A stretch of DNA of 7,157 bases, from positions 1 through 7,157 of the forward strand of contig CAKPFH010000053.1 in assembly GCA_934153655.1 (NCBI GenBank), read 5' to 3'. The notes beneath the pieces were generated by a model. The model made no database searches and had not been told where the DNA came from. It was given only the letters and a program-made list of their open reading frames with translations. Below are positions 1-6,200 of this stretch, piece after piece (within the stretch, counting starts at the first letter, position 1; each line of letters starts with the position of its first letter). The position numbers were made by a program, and so were the translations under genes. The DNA comes from an uncultured Bacilli bacterium (lineage in GTDB: Bacteria > Bacillota_I > Bacilli_A > RF39 > UBA660).

Positions 1-11
1 TTGGTGATATT

Positions 12-1694
12 ATGTTTAAAGATTATTTAAATTCTTATTTAGAAAAGCTAAATTGTACAACTACTAAATTAGCAAATATAACAAATATTAATAAATCAGT
101 TATTAGTAGATATAGAAATGGAACAAGAATACCTAAACCAAATAGTAGTCAATTAAATAGTTTAATAAACTCACTTATTATTCTTAATCAAGAAAATAAT
201 AATATTTTAGATAATAAAGAAATAGAAACTAATTTAAGAAAATCTCTTAATAAAGATGAATTTGATTATAACACATTAAGTAATAATTTAAATGAATTAA
301 TAAATGGTTTAAATATTAATTTAAAAGATATGTCAAAGTATATTAGTTTTGATTCTTCTTATATATCAAGAGTTAGATATAATAAAATTAAACCAAGTGA
401 ACCTTTAACTTTTATAAATAAAATATCTAATTATATAAAAATTAAATATACAAGTGAAACTGATTTAAATACTTTAAAAGAATTTTTTAACCAAGAGAAT
501 TTTATAGATTTAGAAAAATTAGTAAAAGATTATTTACTTAATAATAAATCTAATAATTATATAAGTGATTTTTTAATTAATCTTGATAACTTTGATTTAA
601 ATGATTATATAAAAGTAATTAAATTTGATGAATTAAAAGTACCAAACTTATTAATATATCATGTTAAAAATAAAAATTATTATGGTTTAGAAGAAATGAA
701 AATAGCTGAGATTGATTTTTTTAAAGCAGCTGTTTTAAGTAAAAATAAAAGTGATATTTATATGATGAGTGATATGAAAATGGAAGATATGGCAAGTGAT
801 ATAGAATTTGGTAAAAAATGGATGCTTGGAATTGCTTTTTGCTTAAAAAAAGGAATACATATTAATATTATTCATAATTTAGATAGACCGTTTAAAGAAA
901 TGATTTTAGGTCTTGAAAGTTGGATACCTCTTTATATGACTGGTTTAATTACCCCTTTTTATTTAAAAGATTATAAAGACAATGTATTTGAACACTTAAA
1001 TTATTTTAAATATCCAATTAGTTTAACTGGAGAAGCCATTAAAGGTCATCATGAGAAAGGTAAATACTATTTAACTACCAATTTAAAAGAAATAAATTAT
1101 TATCAAGAAAAAACTAATAATTTATTTAAAAAAGCCTTACCATTAATGGAAATTTATAATAATTCAAGTACTAATTCCTTTAAAAGCTTTTTAAATAATA
1201 GTTTAAATATTAAAGAAAAAAGAGAAAGATATTTAACTAGTTTACCTATTTTTACCATTGAAAATAATTTATTATTAAGTATTTTAAAAAGAAATAATTT
1301 AAGTGATGAAGAAATAAATAAAATCTTAGAATATAAAAAAGAAGAAGAAAATAATATTAATTTAATTTTAGAAAATAATATTATAATTGATAATTGTTAT
1401 GAATTTGATAATTCTTATTTAGCCTTAGAAAATATTTTCTATGAGAAAAAAATTTATTATACTAAAACTGAATTTAGTAAACATTTAAAAAGTACTAAGG
1501 AGTATGCTAAAAAAAATAAAAATTATTTTTTAAATATTAGTAATAATAAAGTTTTTAAAAATATTAATATAACTATTTTAACTAATAACTATGTTATTGT
1601 TTCTAAAAGTAATAATCCTGTTATTCATTTTGTAATTAAACATGAAAAATTAATGAATGCTATTATTAATTTTTATCCCATAGTAAAAGAGTAA
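12..1694 (+). CDS. Large two-HTH (XRE-like) DNA-binding protein with unknown C-terminal domain
   Basis: This 560-residue, probably cytoplasmic protein is likely a transcriptional regulator. Residues about 6-41 look like a Cro/XRE helix-turn-helix (TKLANITNINKSVISRYRNG, with the recognition helix near 27-36). A second, similar segment lies at about 89-131 (LKDMSKYISFDSSYISRVR). The remaining 430 residues match no domain I can name with confidence. A core around residues 288-315 (HNLDRP, then EMILGLESWIPLYMTG) resembles, from memory, a family of large Clostridia/Bacilli proteins annotated only as XRE or HTH regulators; I could not check this. No membrane segment or signal peptide is seen. The ATG at 12 follows GGTGAT at 3-8, part of the canonical SD, so the start is credible although only 11 upstream bases are visible. 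The gene is convergent with the collagen-like gene. Its target and ligand are unknown. Confidence 0.85.
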   Translation: MFKDYLNSYLEKLNCTTTKLANITNINKSVISRYRNGTRIPKPNSSQLNSLINSLIILNQENNNILDNKEIETNLRKSLNKDEFDYNTLSNNLNELINGLNINLKDMSKYISFDSSYISRVRYNKIKPSEPLTFINKISNYIKIKYTSETDLNTLKEFFNQENFIDLEKLVKDYLLNNKSNNYISDFLINLDNFDLNDYIKVIKFDELKVPNLLIYHVKNKNYYGLEEMKIAEIDFFKAAVLSKNKSDIYMMSDMKMEDMASDIEFGKKWMLGIAFCLKKGIHINIIHNLDRPFKEMILGLESWIPLYMTGLITPFYLKDYKDNVFEHLNYFKYPISLTGEAIKGHHEKGKYYLTTNLKEINYYQEKTNNLFKKALPLMEIYNNSSTNSFKSFLNNSLNIKEKRERYLTSLPIFTIENNLLLSILKRNNLSDEEINKILEYKKEEENNINLILENNIIIDNCYEFDNSYLALENIFYEKKIYYTKTEFSKHLKSTKEYAKKNKNYFLNISNNKVFKNINITILTNNYVIVSKSNNPVIHFVIKHEKLMNAIINFYPIVKE

Positions 1695-1712
1695 GAAAAA
1701 CCTTACTCTTTT
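1685..1712. terminator. Bidirectional rho-independent terminator between convergent genes
   Basis: Arms 1685-1695 (AAAAGAGTAAG) and 1702-1712 (CTTACTCTTTT) pair perfectly over 11 bp around the 6-nt loop AAAAAC. On the plus strand the stem runs into TTTTTT (1709-1714). On the minus strand the 3' side reads CTTACTCTTTTACTA, which also gives a short T-run. It can therefore end both the HTH gene and the collagen-like gene. The HTH stop codon (1692-1694) lies inside the left arm, and the collagen-like stop (1713-1715) abuts the right arm, so the intergenic space is essentially only the hairpin. Confidence 0.88.
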
Positions 1713-2696
1713 TTAAGCACTTGCTCCGGTAGGACCGGTTGGGCCTGTTGGACCTATTTCACCAGTTGGTCCTGTTGGACCTGTTGGACCTATTTCTCCA
1801 GTTGCTCCGGTTGGACCAGTTGGACCTATTTCACCAGTTGCTCCGGTTGGACCTGTTGGACCTATTTCACCAGTTGCTCCTGCTGGACCGGTTGGACCTG
1901 TTGCTCCGGTTTCTCCAGTTGTTCCTGTTGGACCAGTTGGACCTATTTCACCAGCTGTTCCGGTTGGACCAGTTGGACCTATTTCACCAGTTGCTCCTGC
2001 TGGACCGGTTGGACCTGTTGCTCCGGTTTCTCCAGTTGTTCCTGCTGGACCTGTTGGACCTATTTCACCAGTTGCTCCTGCTGGACCGGTTGGACCTGTT
2101 GCTCCGGTTTCTCCAGTTGTTCCTGTTGGACCAGTTGGACCTATTTCACCAGTTGCTCCAGTTGGACCTGTTGGACCTATTTCACCAGTTGCTCCTGTTG
2201 GACCGGTTGGACCTATTTCACCAGTTGCTCCTGTTGGACCAGTTGGACCTATTTCACCAGTTGCTCCTGTTGGACCGGTTGGACCTATTTCACCAGTTGC
2301 TCCTGTTAGACCGGTTGGACCTATTTCACCAGTTGCTCCTGTTGGACCGGTTGGACCTATTTCTCCAGTTGCTCCTGTTAGACCGGTTGGACCTATTTCT
2401 CCAGTTGCTCCTGTTGGACCAGTTGGGCCTGTCGCTCCGATTTCTCCAATTGTTCCTGTTGGACCAGTTGGACCTACTGGAATAGTCAAATTTAAAAGAA
2501 AATTAGGACTTGTTCCTGTAATAGACGCTGCTGCTTGACTTCCAGGTTCTCCTGTTGTAACAGTTCCTATTGTAAGAGTTATATTACCACCAGATCCTGC
2601 TGGGCCAGTAGGTCCGGTAGGTCCAGTTGCACCTAAACTTTGAAATACAATTGGACAAGGTCTTTTAGGTCGCATAAAATTATCATTTATATCCAT
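1713..2696 (-). CDS. Collagen-like Gly-X-Y repeat protein
   Basis: The 327-residue product has four parts. A short basic head (residues 1-21, with MRPKRPCP) is followed by a small Gly-X-Y block (22-37). Next is a 37-residue non-collagenous module (38-74, with TIGTVTTGEPG and LNLTIP) of a kind that recurs in bacterial collagen-like proteins. The rest is 84 uninterrupted Gly-X-Y triplets (75-326), then a final Ala. Triplets are mostly GPT, GAT and GEI. Pro occurs only in X and Thr dominates Y, as in BclA-type bacterial collagens, where Thr can carry O-glycans. The array has 19 Glu and no Lys or Arg. I see no signal peptide, membrane anchor, sorting motif or C-terminal trimerisation domain. The ATG at 2696 is preferred because AGGAGG ends 4 nt before it; a TTG at 2750 would read through that SD and overlap the GNAT gene. 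It is the last gene of the minus-strand run, 46 nt after the GNAT gene. A surface or spore-coat-like structural role is inference. Confidence 0.9.
   Translation of the reverse strand: MDINDNFMRPKRPCPIVFQSLGATGPTGPTGPAGSGGNITLTIGTVTTGEPGSQAAASITGTSPNFLLNLTIPVGPTGPTGTIGEIGATGPTGPTGATGEIGPTGLTGATGEIGPTGPTGATGEIGPTGLTGATGEIGPTGPTGATGEIGPTGPTGATGEIGPTGPTGATGEIGPTGPTGATGEIGPTGPTGTTGETGATGPTGPAGATGEIGPTGPAGTTGETGATGPTGPAGATGEIGPTGPTGTAGEIGPTGPTGTTGETGATGPTGPAGATGEIGPTGPTGATGEIGPTGPTGATGEIGPTGPTGPTGEIGPTGPTGPTGASA
1719..2474 (-). repeat. In-frame tandem array encoding 84 Gly-X-Y triplets (36-bp base unit)
   Basis: The array is built on a 9-bp Gly-X-Y period grouped mostly into 36-bp units encoding GEI-GPT-GPT-GAT. 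It is visibly much richer in G+C than the surrounding genes. Two units carry the same CCA-to-CTA change (GPT to GLT, at 2376-2384 and 2304-2312) exactly 72 bp apart, which suggests that two-unit blocks were duplicated. Every change keeps the 9-bp phase, so the reading frame and Gly periodicity are intact throughout. Confidence 0.92.
1845..2123 (-). repeat. Three copies of an 81-bp super-repeat within the collagen array
   Basis: Blocks 2043-2123, 1962-2042 and 1845-1925 each encode the same nine-triplet series: GTT, GET, GAT, GPT, GPA, GAT, GEI, GPT, then GPA or GPT. The first two are directly adjacent. A 36-bp unit (1926-1961: GTA, GEI, GPT, GPT) separates the second from the third. This higher-order structure inside the 36-bp array points to segmental duplication by slippage or unequal recombination. 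Confidence 0.85.
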
Positions 2697-2700
2697 ATTA

Positions 2701-2706
2701 CCTCCT
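2701..2706 (-). promoter_or_regulatory. Strong SD deciding the collagen-like start
   Basis: The minus strand reads AGGAGG, then TAAT, then ATG (2696-2694). This perfect SD fixes the start 18 codons downstream of the longest open frame, whose first residues (ending YIIGGN) are simply the translated SD region. The 46-nt gap from the GNAT stop contains no convincing terminator, so the gene may be co-transcribed, although a weak promoter of its own cannot be excluded. Confidence 0.85.
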
Positions 2707-2742
2707 ATGATATAATATGAACACTTAAATATCTTAACTATT

Positions 2743-3261
2743 TTATTCAACTATTTTCTTCATCAATAAATAAATTTGCTTATTACCAATTGTATCATTC
2801 ATGATTAATTCTTTTTCTAGTTTAAAACCAATTTTTAAATAACAATTAATAGCCTTTACATTCACTTTTAAAGGGATCATCACAAATACATGATTTTCAT
2901 TTTTTAACTTATTAATTAATAAATTAATTGCTTTTCTACCTATTCCTTTATGTAAATAATTTTCTTCTCCAATAAAAATATCAATTTCTATTCCCTTAGA
3001 AATACCATATTCATTTTTAAAACTTTGATATTGTATTAAACCTATTTTAACTTTATTATATCTAATTAAAAAAGTATTTATAGAAGAATTACTTAAAGTT
3101 CTTTTATAATACTTTTCTTTTATTTCAGGAAAACTTAACTTCCTTTGCTCAAAGTTTAAATAAATATATTCTTTACTACACCACTTATATAATAATTGAT
3201 AATTCCAATCTTCATCTATTAATTTAATTAAATCTACCATACTATTTAAACTTTTCTTCAT
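2743..3261 (-). CDS. GNAT-family N-acetyltransferase, AAC(6')-like
   Basis: This 172-residue protein has the single-domain GNAT layout: an N-terminal segment with W19 and the KW pair at 26-27, beta strands at about 63-79, the acetyl-CoA motif A (IGEENYLHKGIGRKA, 97-111), and the C-terminal motif around N139, Y141 and GF at 145-146. The order IGE-NY--KGIG, then AI-Y---GF, resembles the AAC(6') branch (the family of aminoglycoside 6'-acetyltransferases). Substrate cannot be read from sequence, so a small-molecule, peptide or antibiotic acceptor is possible, and resistance should not be assumed. The chosen ATG at 3261 overlaps the upstream gene by 20 nt and has no clear SD. ATG codon 8 at 3240, one nt after the upstream TAG and behind purine-rich GAAGAAAAG, is an equally good or better start (165 aa). 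It sits between the DUF4375 and collagen-like genes in the same run. Confidence 0.88.
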   Translation of the reverse strand: MKKSLNSMVDLIKLIDEDWNYQLLYKWCSKEYIYLNFEQRKLSFPEIKEKYYKRTLSNSSINTFLIRYNKVKIGLIQYQSFKNEYGISKGIEIDIFIGEENYLHKGIGRKAINLLINKLKNENHVFVMIPLKVNVKAINCYLKIGFKLEKELIMNDTIGNKQIYLLMKKIVE

Positions 3262-3793
3262 TATTTTTTAAATATTCATATTTTATATGTTCAAAATAAC
3301 TATTTGGTAATTCTAAAAATAACTCATCTGCTCTTAATATCTTTTCTTCAAAACTATCAGTTATTTTTTTATCGAAATATTCTTTTCTTAAATCATAATC
3401 TGTTTTAGCATCTTCAAATTTTTTAAATACTTTTTCATAAATACTTAATATTCTATCTAATTTCATTTCTTTTAAAGAATTAATTGTTTCTTTAAAATAA
3501 TTTCCTTTTTCTTCTAAAAAGAAATATTCAAATCCACCATCTTTAATACCAGTTTCAAAAGCTGATACTAAATAAAATACTTTTTCAAAGTCATTTAAAA
3601 CTGATAAATTCTCTCCATCTTTACATTTTTCACTAATTCTTAAATTAAAATTAACAACAACTGCATTTTCATCATCTAATTTTAATAATTCTTCATTAGA
3701 TAATTTTTCTATTTCTTCTTGCTTTTTAATTATATCAGCAATTATTTTTGAAGCATCTTTATTTATTTTTTTTCTTTTTAAAAAATTTTTCAT
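3242..3793 (-). CDS. DUF4375 / DMP19-like protein
   Basis: A 183-residue soluble protein. Residues about 66-130 carry the hallmark of the DUF4375 family: LNDFEKVFYLV, then E80, I83, GGF (86-88) and YFF (90-92), followed by a helical stretch (SLKEMKLDRILSIYEKVF). The family includes Neisseria DMP19, described as a DNA-mimic protein that blocks a transcription factor; most other members have no known function. The first 16 residues are basic, while the rest carries about 39 acidic against 28 basic side chains, a mild acidic bias and weaker than expected of a strong DNA mimic. The ATG overlaps the permease TGA as ATGA and has AAGGA 9 nt upstream, so translation is probably coupled to the exporter. 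An accessory or regulatory role for the exporter is inference only. Confidence 0.8.
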   Translation of the reverse strand: MKNFLKRKKINKDASKIIADIIKKQEEIEKLSNEELLKLDDENAVVVNFNLRISEKCKDGENLSVLNDFEKVFYLVSAFETGIKDGGFEYFFLEEKGNYFKETINSLKEMKLDRILSIYEKVFKKFEDAKTDYDLRKEYFDKKITDSFEEKILRADELFLELPNSYFEHIKYEYLKNNEEKFK

Positions 3794-5391
3794 ACCGTTA
3801 TTTCCTTAAACTTTTGTTCTCCTTTTCTTTTCAATAAATATATTAGCATAAATATTAATAACAAGTAAATCAAAAGTTCTAAAATAACTACTAAATTTAA
3901 ATTAGTATTAAATATAAATAATAAACCAATTGATATTGATAAAAGAAAAATTCCTGTATAAACTGATATTACAACAGCTATACTTTGTTTAACAACTTCA
4001 GTTTCATTTTTAAATATCATTTTAGGTTTTAATAAATTAATATATAATCCTAGTAAAGATGTTAAAATTGGAACTAAAATACTTGCTAGAATAATAAATA
4101 TTATATCTAATATATTTATTTTAAAACTAATTAAAAAGATTAAATCACTTAAAAAGATAAAAGGCATTAAAACTAAATTAGAAAATATTATTTTTGATTT
4201 AAAAATTGTTTTAATATCAACTGGTAAACTTTTAAGTAAATTTATTTTAGATCCTTCAATAGAAATACTAGATGAAGTAATAGATGTTGTAAAACCTCCA
4301 AATAAAACCATTCCATAGAATATCTTAGGTAAATAATTATATACCATATCGGTAGTAATGTTTGTATTCTCACTTTTATTAAAAAAATCAATTAAACTTG
4401 TTGTATTAGTACAAAAAGCAATTGTCATAACAAGTAGAAGAATTCCTCCAAATAAAGTATTAATCATATAAACAGGTGTTGTTATATATTTATTAAATTC
4501 TTTTTTAACTAAAGCTTTTAAAGGAGTGCTAGTTTTAATTTCACGAACTTTATATTTAGTATGTTTAACCTTTGTTTCTTTAAAATTAAAAATAATTTTA
4601 AAATAATAAATAGAACCTAGATATATTAATAAAATTAAAGGTACAAAATTAATTAAAATTAGTTTTAAAAAATCTAATAAATTAAATTTATTGATTAAAT
4701 TAATATAATAATTAGTAGCAAAATTAATTTTATTTAAAGTATTATTAATATTTAAAGCATTACTTTGTAAATTATCAACAACATTATTCATTGAAAATGA
4801 TAAGAAGTAAATAACTAAAAGCATTATTAAAGAAAAAATTGTTTGCATTAATTTCTTTGATTTAAATTTAGATGATATGCCCTTTATTAAATAACCAACA
4901 AGACATGATAAAACAGTAGGAATAATAGGAGTAATTATTAGCATTAAGAAAGATAATAAATAATAAGATACTCCTGGAGTTTCAAAATAAGCATAAACAA
5001 ACATACAAGGAAGTAAAAACATTGTATTAAATAAAATTTGAAAAACTAATAATTTTAAAATTCTTACAAAGAATATTGTTGATTTTTTAATTGGCAAAGA
5101 AAATAATAAGTCATTATCACTAGTTTCAAATAATATACCTTGACTTTTATAAATACCTTCTATGAAAGAGGTAACCATAACTGTTGTAAGTGCTATACTT
5201 AAAACAATATAAGTTAAATTAACTTGATGTAAGACACTTGCAATTTCATAAGCATAATAACCAAATGATACAAGTATTAAAGAAAATAAGATAATAGTAA
5301 AAAAAATCTTTTTAAGTTTAGAACCCTTTCCTACTCTAAAAATACTCATTCCTTCACTGAAATTAGCTTTAATTAAAGATAGTAATTGCAT
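3790..5391 (-). CDS. ABC exporter permease (large ABC-2-like membrane subunit)
   Basis: A 533-residue, strongly hydrophobic protein with roughly 12 predicted membrane segments. The first two lie at about 29-51 and 59-79, and a soluble, basic stretch (about 268-300) divides the halves. The cytoplasmic motif at 86-104 (ILFETSDNDLLFSLPIKKS) is typical of the 500-560-residue Firmicutes permeases annotated as putative ABC exporters, which couple ATP hydrolysis to efflux of peptides, lipids or drugs; the substrate is unknown. Its ATG shares one base with the ATPase stop (TAATG), with AGGTGAT 5 nt upstream, so the two subunits are translationally coupled and very probably form one transporter in the cytoplasmic membrane. 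One polypeptide with two halves could serve as the complete membrane unit or dimerise. The gene ends in TGA within ATGA of the next gene. Confidence 0.88.
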   Translation of the reverse strand: MQLLSLIKANFSEGMSIFRVGKGSKLKKIFFTIILFSLILVSFGYYAYEIASVLHQVNLTYIVLSIALTTVMVTSFIEGIYKSQGILFETSDNDLLFSLPIKKSTIFFVRILKLLVFQILFNTMFLLPCMFVYAYFETPGVSYYLLSFLMLIITPIIPTVLSCLVGYLIKGISSKFKSKKLMQTIFSLIMLLVIYFLSFSMNNVVDNLQSNALNINNTLNKINFATNYYINLINKFNLLDFLKLILINFVPLILLIYLGSIYYFKIIFNFKETKVKHTKYKVREIKTSTPLKALVKKEFNKYITTPVYMINTLFGGILLLVMTIAFCTNTTSLIDFFNKSENTNITTDMVYNYLPKIFYGMVLFGGFTTSITSSSISIEGSKINLLKSLPVDIKTIFKSKIIFSNLVLMPFIFLSDLIFLISFKINILDIIFIILASILVPILTSLLGLYINLLKPKMIFKNETEVVKQSIAVVISVYTGIFLLSISIGLLFIFNTNLNLVVILELLIYLLLIFMLIYLLKRKGEQKFKEITV

Positions 5392-6101
5392 TATTTATCA
5401 CCTAACTCTAAGAATACTTGTTCAAGTGATTCATCACCTTTTATCTCACTCATTTTACCTACTTTAACAATTTTACCTGATTTAATAATAGCAACCCTAT
5501 CACATATTTTTTCAGCAACATCTAATATATGAGTTGAATAAAAAATAGTTTTATTTTCTTTAACCATACTTTTCATAATATTTTTCATATCATAAACAGC
5601 TTTAGGATCTAAGCCAACAAATGGTTCATCCATAATTAAAATTTTAGGATCATGAGATAAAGCTGCAATTAAAGCAACTTTTTGCTTCATACCGTGAGAG
5701 AAAGATGATATTTCATCACCTAAATTATCACTTAATTCTAGAATATCAGCATATTTTTTAATATTTTTATTTCTATCTTCTTTACTAACTCCATACATAT
5801 CACAAATAAAATTAATAAAATCAATAGCTTTCATATTTTCATATAAATCAGGATTATCTGGAATATATGCAATTTCTTTTTTACAAGCAATTGGATCTTT
5901 TTTAATAGATTTACCATTTATTAAAATATCTCCTTCATTAAATTCAAGTATTCCAACAATTGATTTAATCAAAGTTGTTTTACCAGCCCCATTATGACCA
6001 ATAAAAGCAAAAATCTCCCCATCATTAACTGTAAAACTTACTTTATCAAGAGCCAACTTCTTACCATTATAAGTCTTACTAACATTTTTAATTTCTATCA
6101 T
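5391..6101 (-). CDS. ABC transporter ATP-binding subunit
   Basis: A 236-residue ATPase that should energise the adjoining permease at the inner face of the membrane. All core motifs are present: Walker A GHNGAGKT (35-42), signature SHGMK (135-139, a variant of LSGGQ), Walker B ILIMDEP (154-160), D-loop GLDP (163-166) and the switch His in STH (189-191). The usual Q-loop Gln is replaced by Asp in YIPD (79-82), which I recall as common in this exporter branch. The ATG at 6101 is chosen because GGAGGAG lies immediately upstream; a GTG at 6113 is in frame but is part of that SD region. It is the first gene of the five-gene run and lies directly behind the promoter and palindrome. YtrB-, BcrA- and EcsA-like exporters share this layout, and no closer assignment is justified. 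Confidence 0.95.
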   Translation of the reverse strand: MIEIKNVSKTYNGKKLALDKVSFTVNDGEIFAFIGHNGAGKTTLIKSIVGILEFNEGDILINGKSIKKDPIACKKEIAYIPDNPDLYENMKAIDFINFICDMYGVSKEDRNKNIKKYADILELSDNLGDEISSFSHGMKQKVALIAALSHDPKILIMDEPFVGLDPKAVYDMKNIMKSMVKENKTIFYSTHILDVAEKICDRVAIIKSGKIVKVGKMSEIKGDESLEQVFLELGDK

Positions 6102-6104
6102 AAA

Positions 6105-6111
6105 CTCCTCC
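6105..6111 (-). promoter_or_regulatory. SD deciding the ABC ATPase start
   Basis: The minus strand reads GTGGAGGAGTTTATG. GGAGGAG is separated by TTT from the ATG at 6101-6099. The in-frame GTG at 6113 overlaps the SD itself and also falls at about the predicted transcription start, so it cannot be the initiation codon of the proposed transcript. Confidence 0.8.
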
Positions 6112-6118
6112 ACAATAT

Positions 6119-6142
6119 ATATTGTATCAAATGATACAATAT
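6119..6142. promoter_or_regulatory. Perfect 24-bp palindromic operator
   Basis: Arms ATATTGTATCA (6119-6129) and TGATACAATAT (6132-6142) are perfect inverted repeats around a 2-nt AA centre. The palindrome covers the promoter spacer and the -10 of the ABC run, which is classic placement for a repressor. TGTATCA-type half-sites of this size fit a dimeric winged-helix regulator; GntR/YtrA-type repressors commonly control Firmicutes ABC exporter operons, but no such gene is in the window, so the binding protein is unknown. It lacks a T-run and is not a terminator. Confidence 0.75.
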
Positions 6143-6148
6143 TTGCAA
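6121..6148 (-). promoter_or_regulatory. Sigma-A-like promoter of the ABC exporter run
   Basis: On the minus strand TTGCAA (6148-6143) resembles a -35 box and TACAAT (6126-6121) a -10 box, with a 16-nt spacer. Transcription would begin near 6114, leaving a leader of only about 12 nt before the ATG at 6101. The spacer and -10 lie entirely inside a perfect palindrome, so a bound repressor would occlude RNA polymerase. The boxes are read by eye; the start point is not measured. Confidence 0.6.
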
Positions 6149-6160
6149 GTACTTTTATTC

Positions 6161-6194
6161 ATAAAAAGAAAAGAACTTAGTTAAACTAAATTCT
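6161..6194 (-). terminator. Rho-independent terminator of the LRR protein gene
   Basis: On the minus strand AGAATTTAG and CTAAGTTCT pair over 9 bp (one G-T wobble) around the loop TTTAA, followed by the T-rich tail TTTCTTTTT. It lies 7 nt past the LRR stop codon and upstream of the ABC promoter. It thus separates the LRR transcript from the exporter run. Confidence 0.75.
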
Positions 6195-6200
6195 ATATTT

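Noticed and set aside
1719..2474. CRISPR array
   Set aside because: The repeats are contiguous, in frame and without unique spacers; they encode Gly-X-Y triplets.
1739..2485. A 248-codon plus-strand open frame rich in Leu and Asp (LDLLDLFHQL-type repeats) opposite the collagen-like gene
   Set aside because: It is the antisense shadow of the 9-bp Gly-X-Y period, which removes stops from other frames. The minus-strand reading has a perfect SD and a known protein type; the plus-strand reading has neither.
2697..2742. Sporulation-type promoter (CATATTATA on the minus strand, sigma-K/E-like -10) before the collagen-like gene
   Set aside because: The -10 resemblance is short and AT-biased, no matching -35 element is found at the right distance, and nothing else in the window shows that this organism sporulates.
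2697..2750. N-terminal extension of the collagen-like protein from the TTG at 2750
   Set aside because: It overlaps the GNAT stop and translates through the AGGAGG SD that serves the ATG at 2696.
2743..3261. Calling the GNAT protein an aminoglycoside resistance enzyme
   Set aside because: Only the general AAC(6')-like fold motifs are visible. Many GNATs with this layout act on other substrates, and the neighbourhood is not a resistance cassette.
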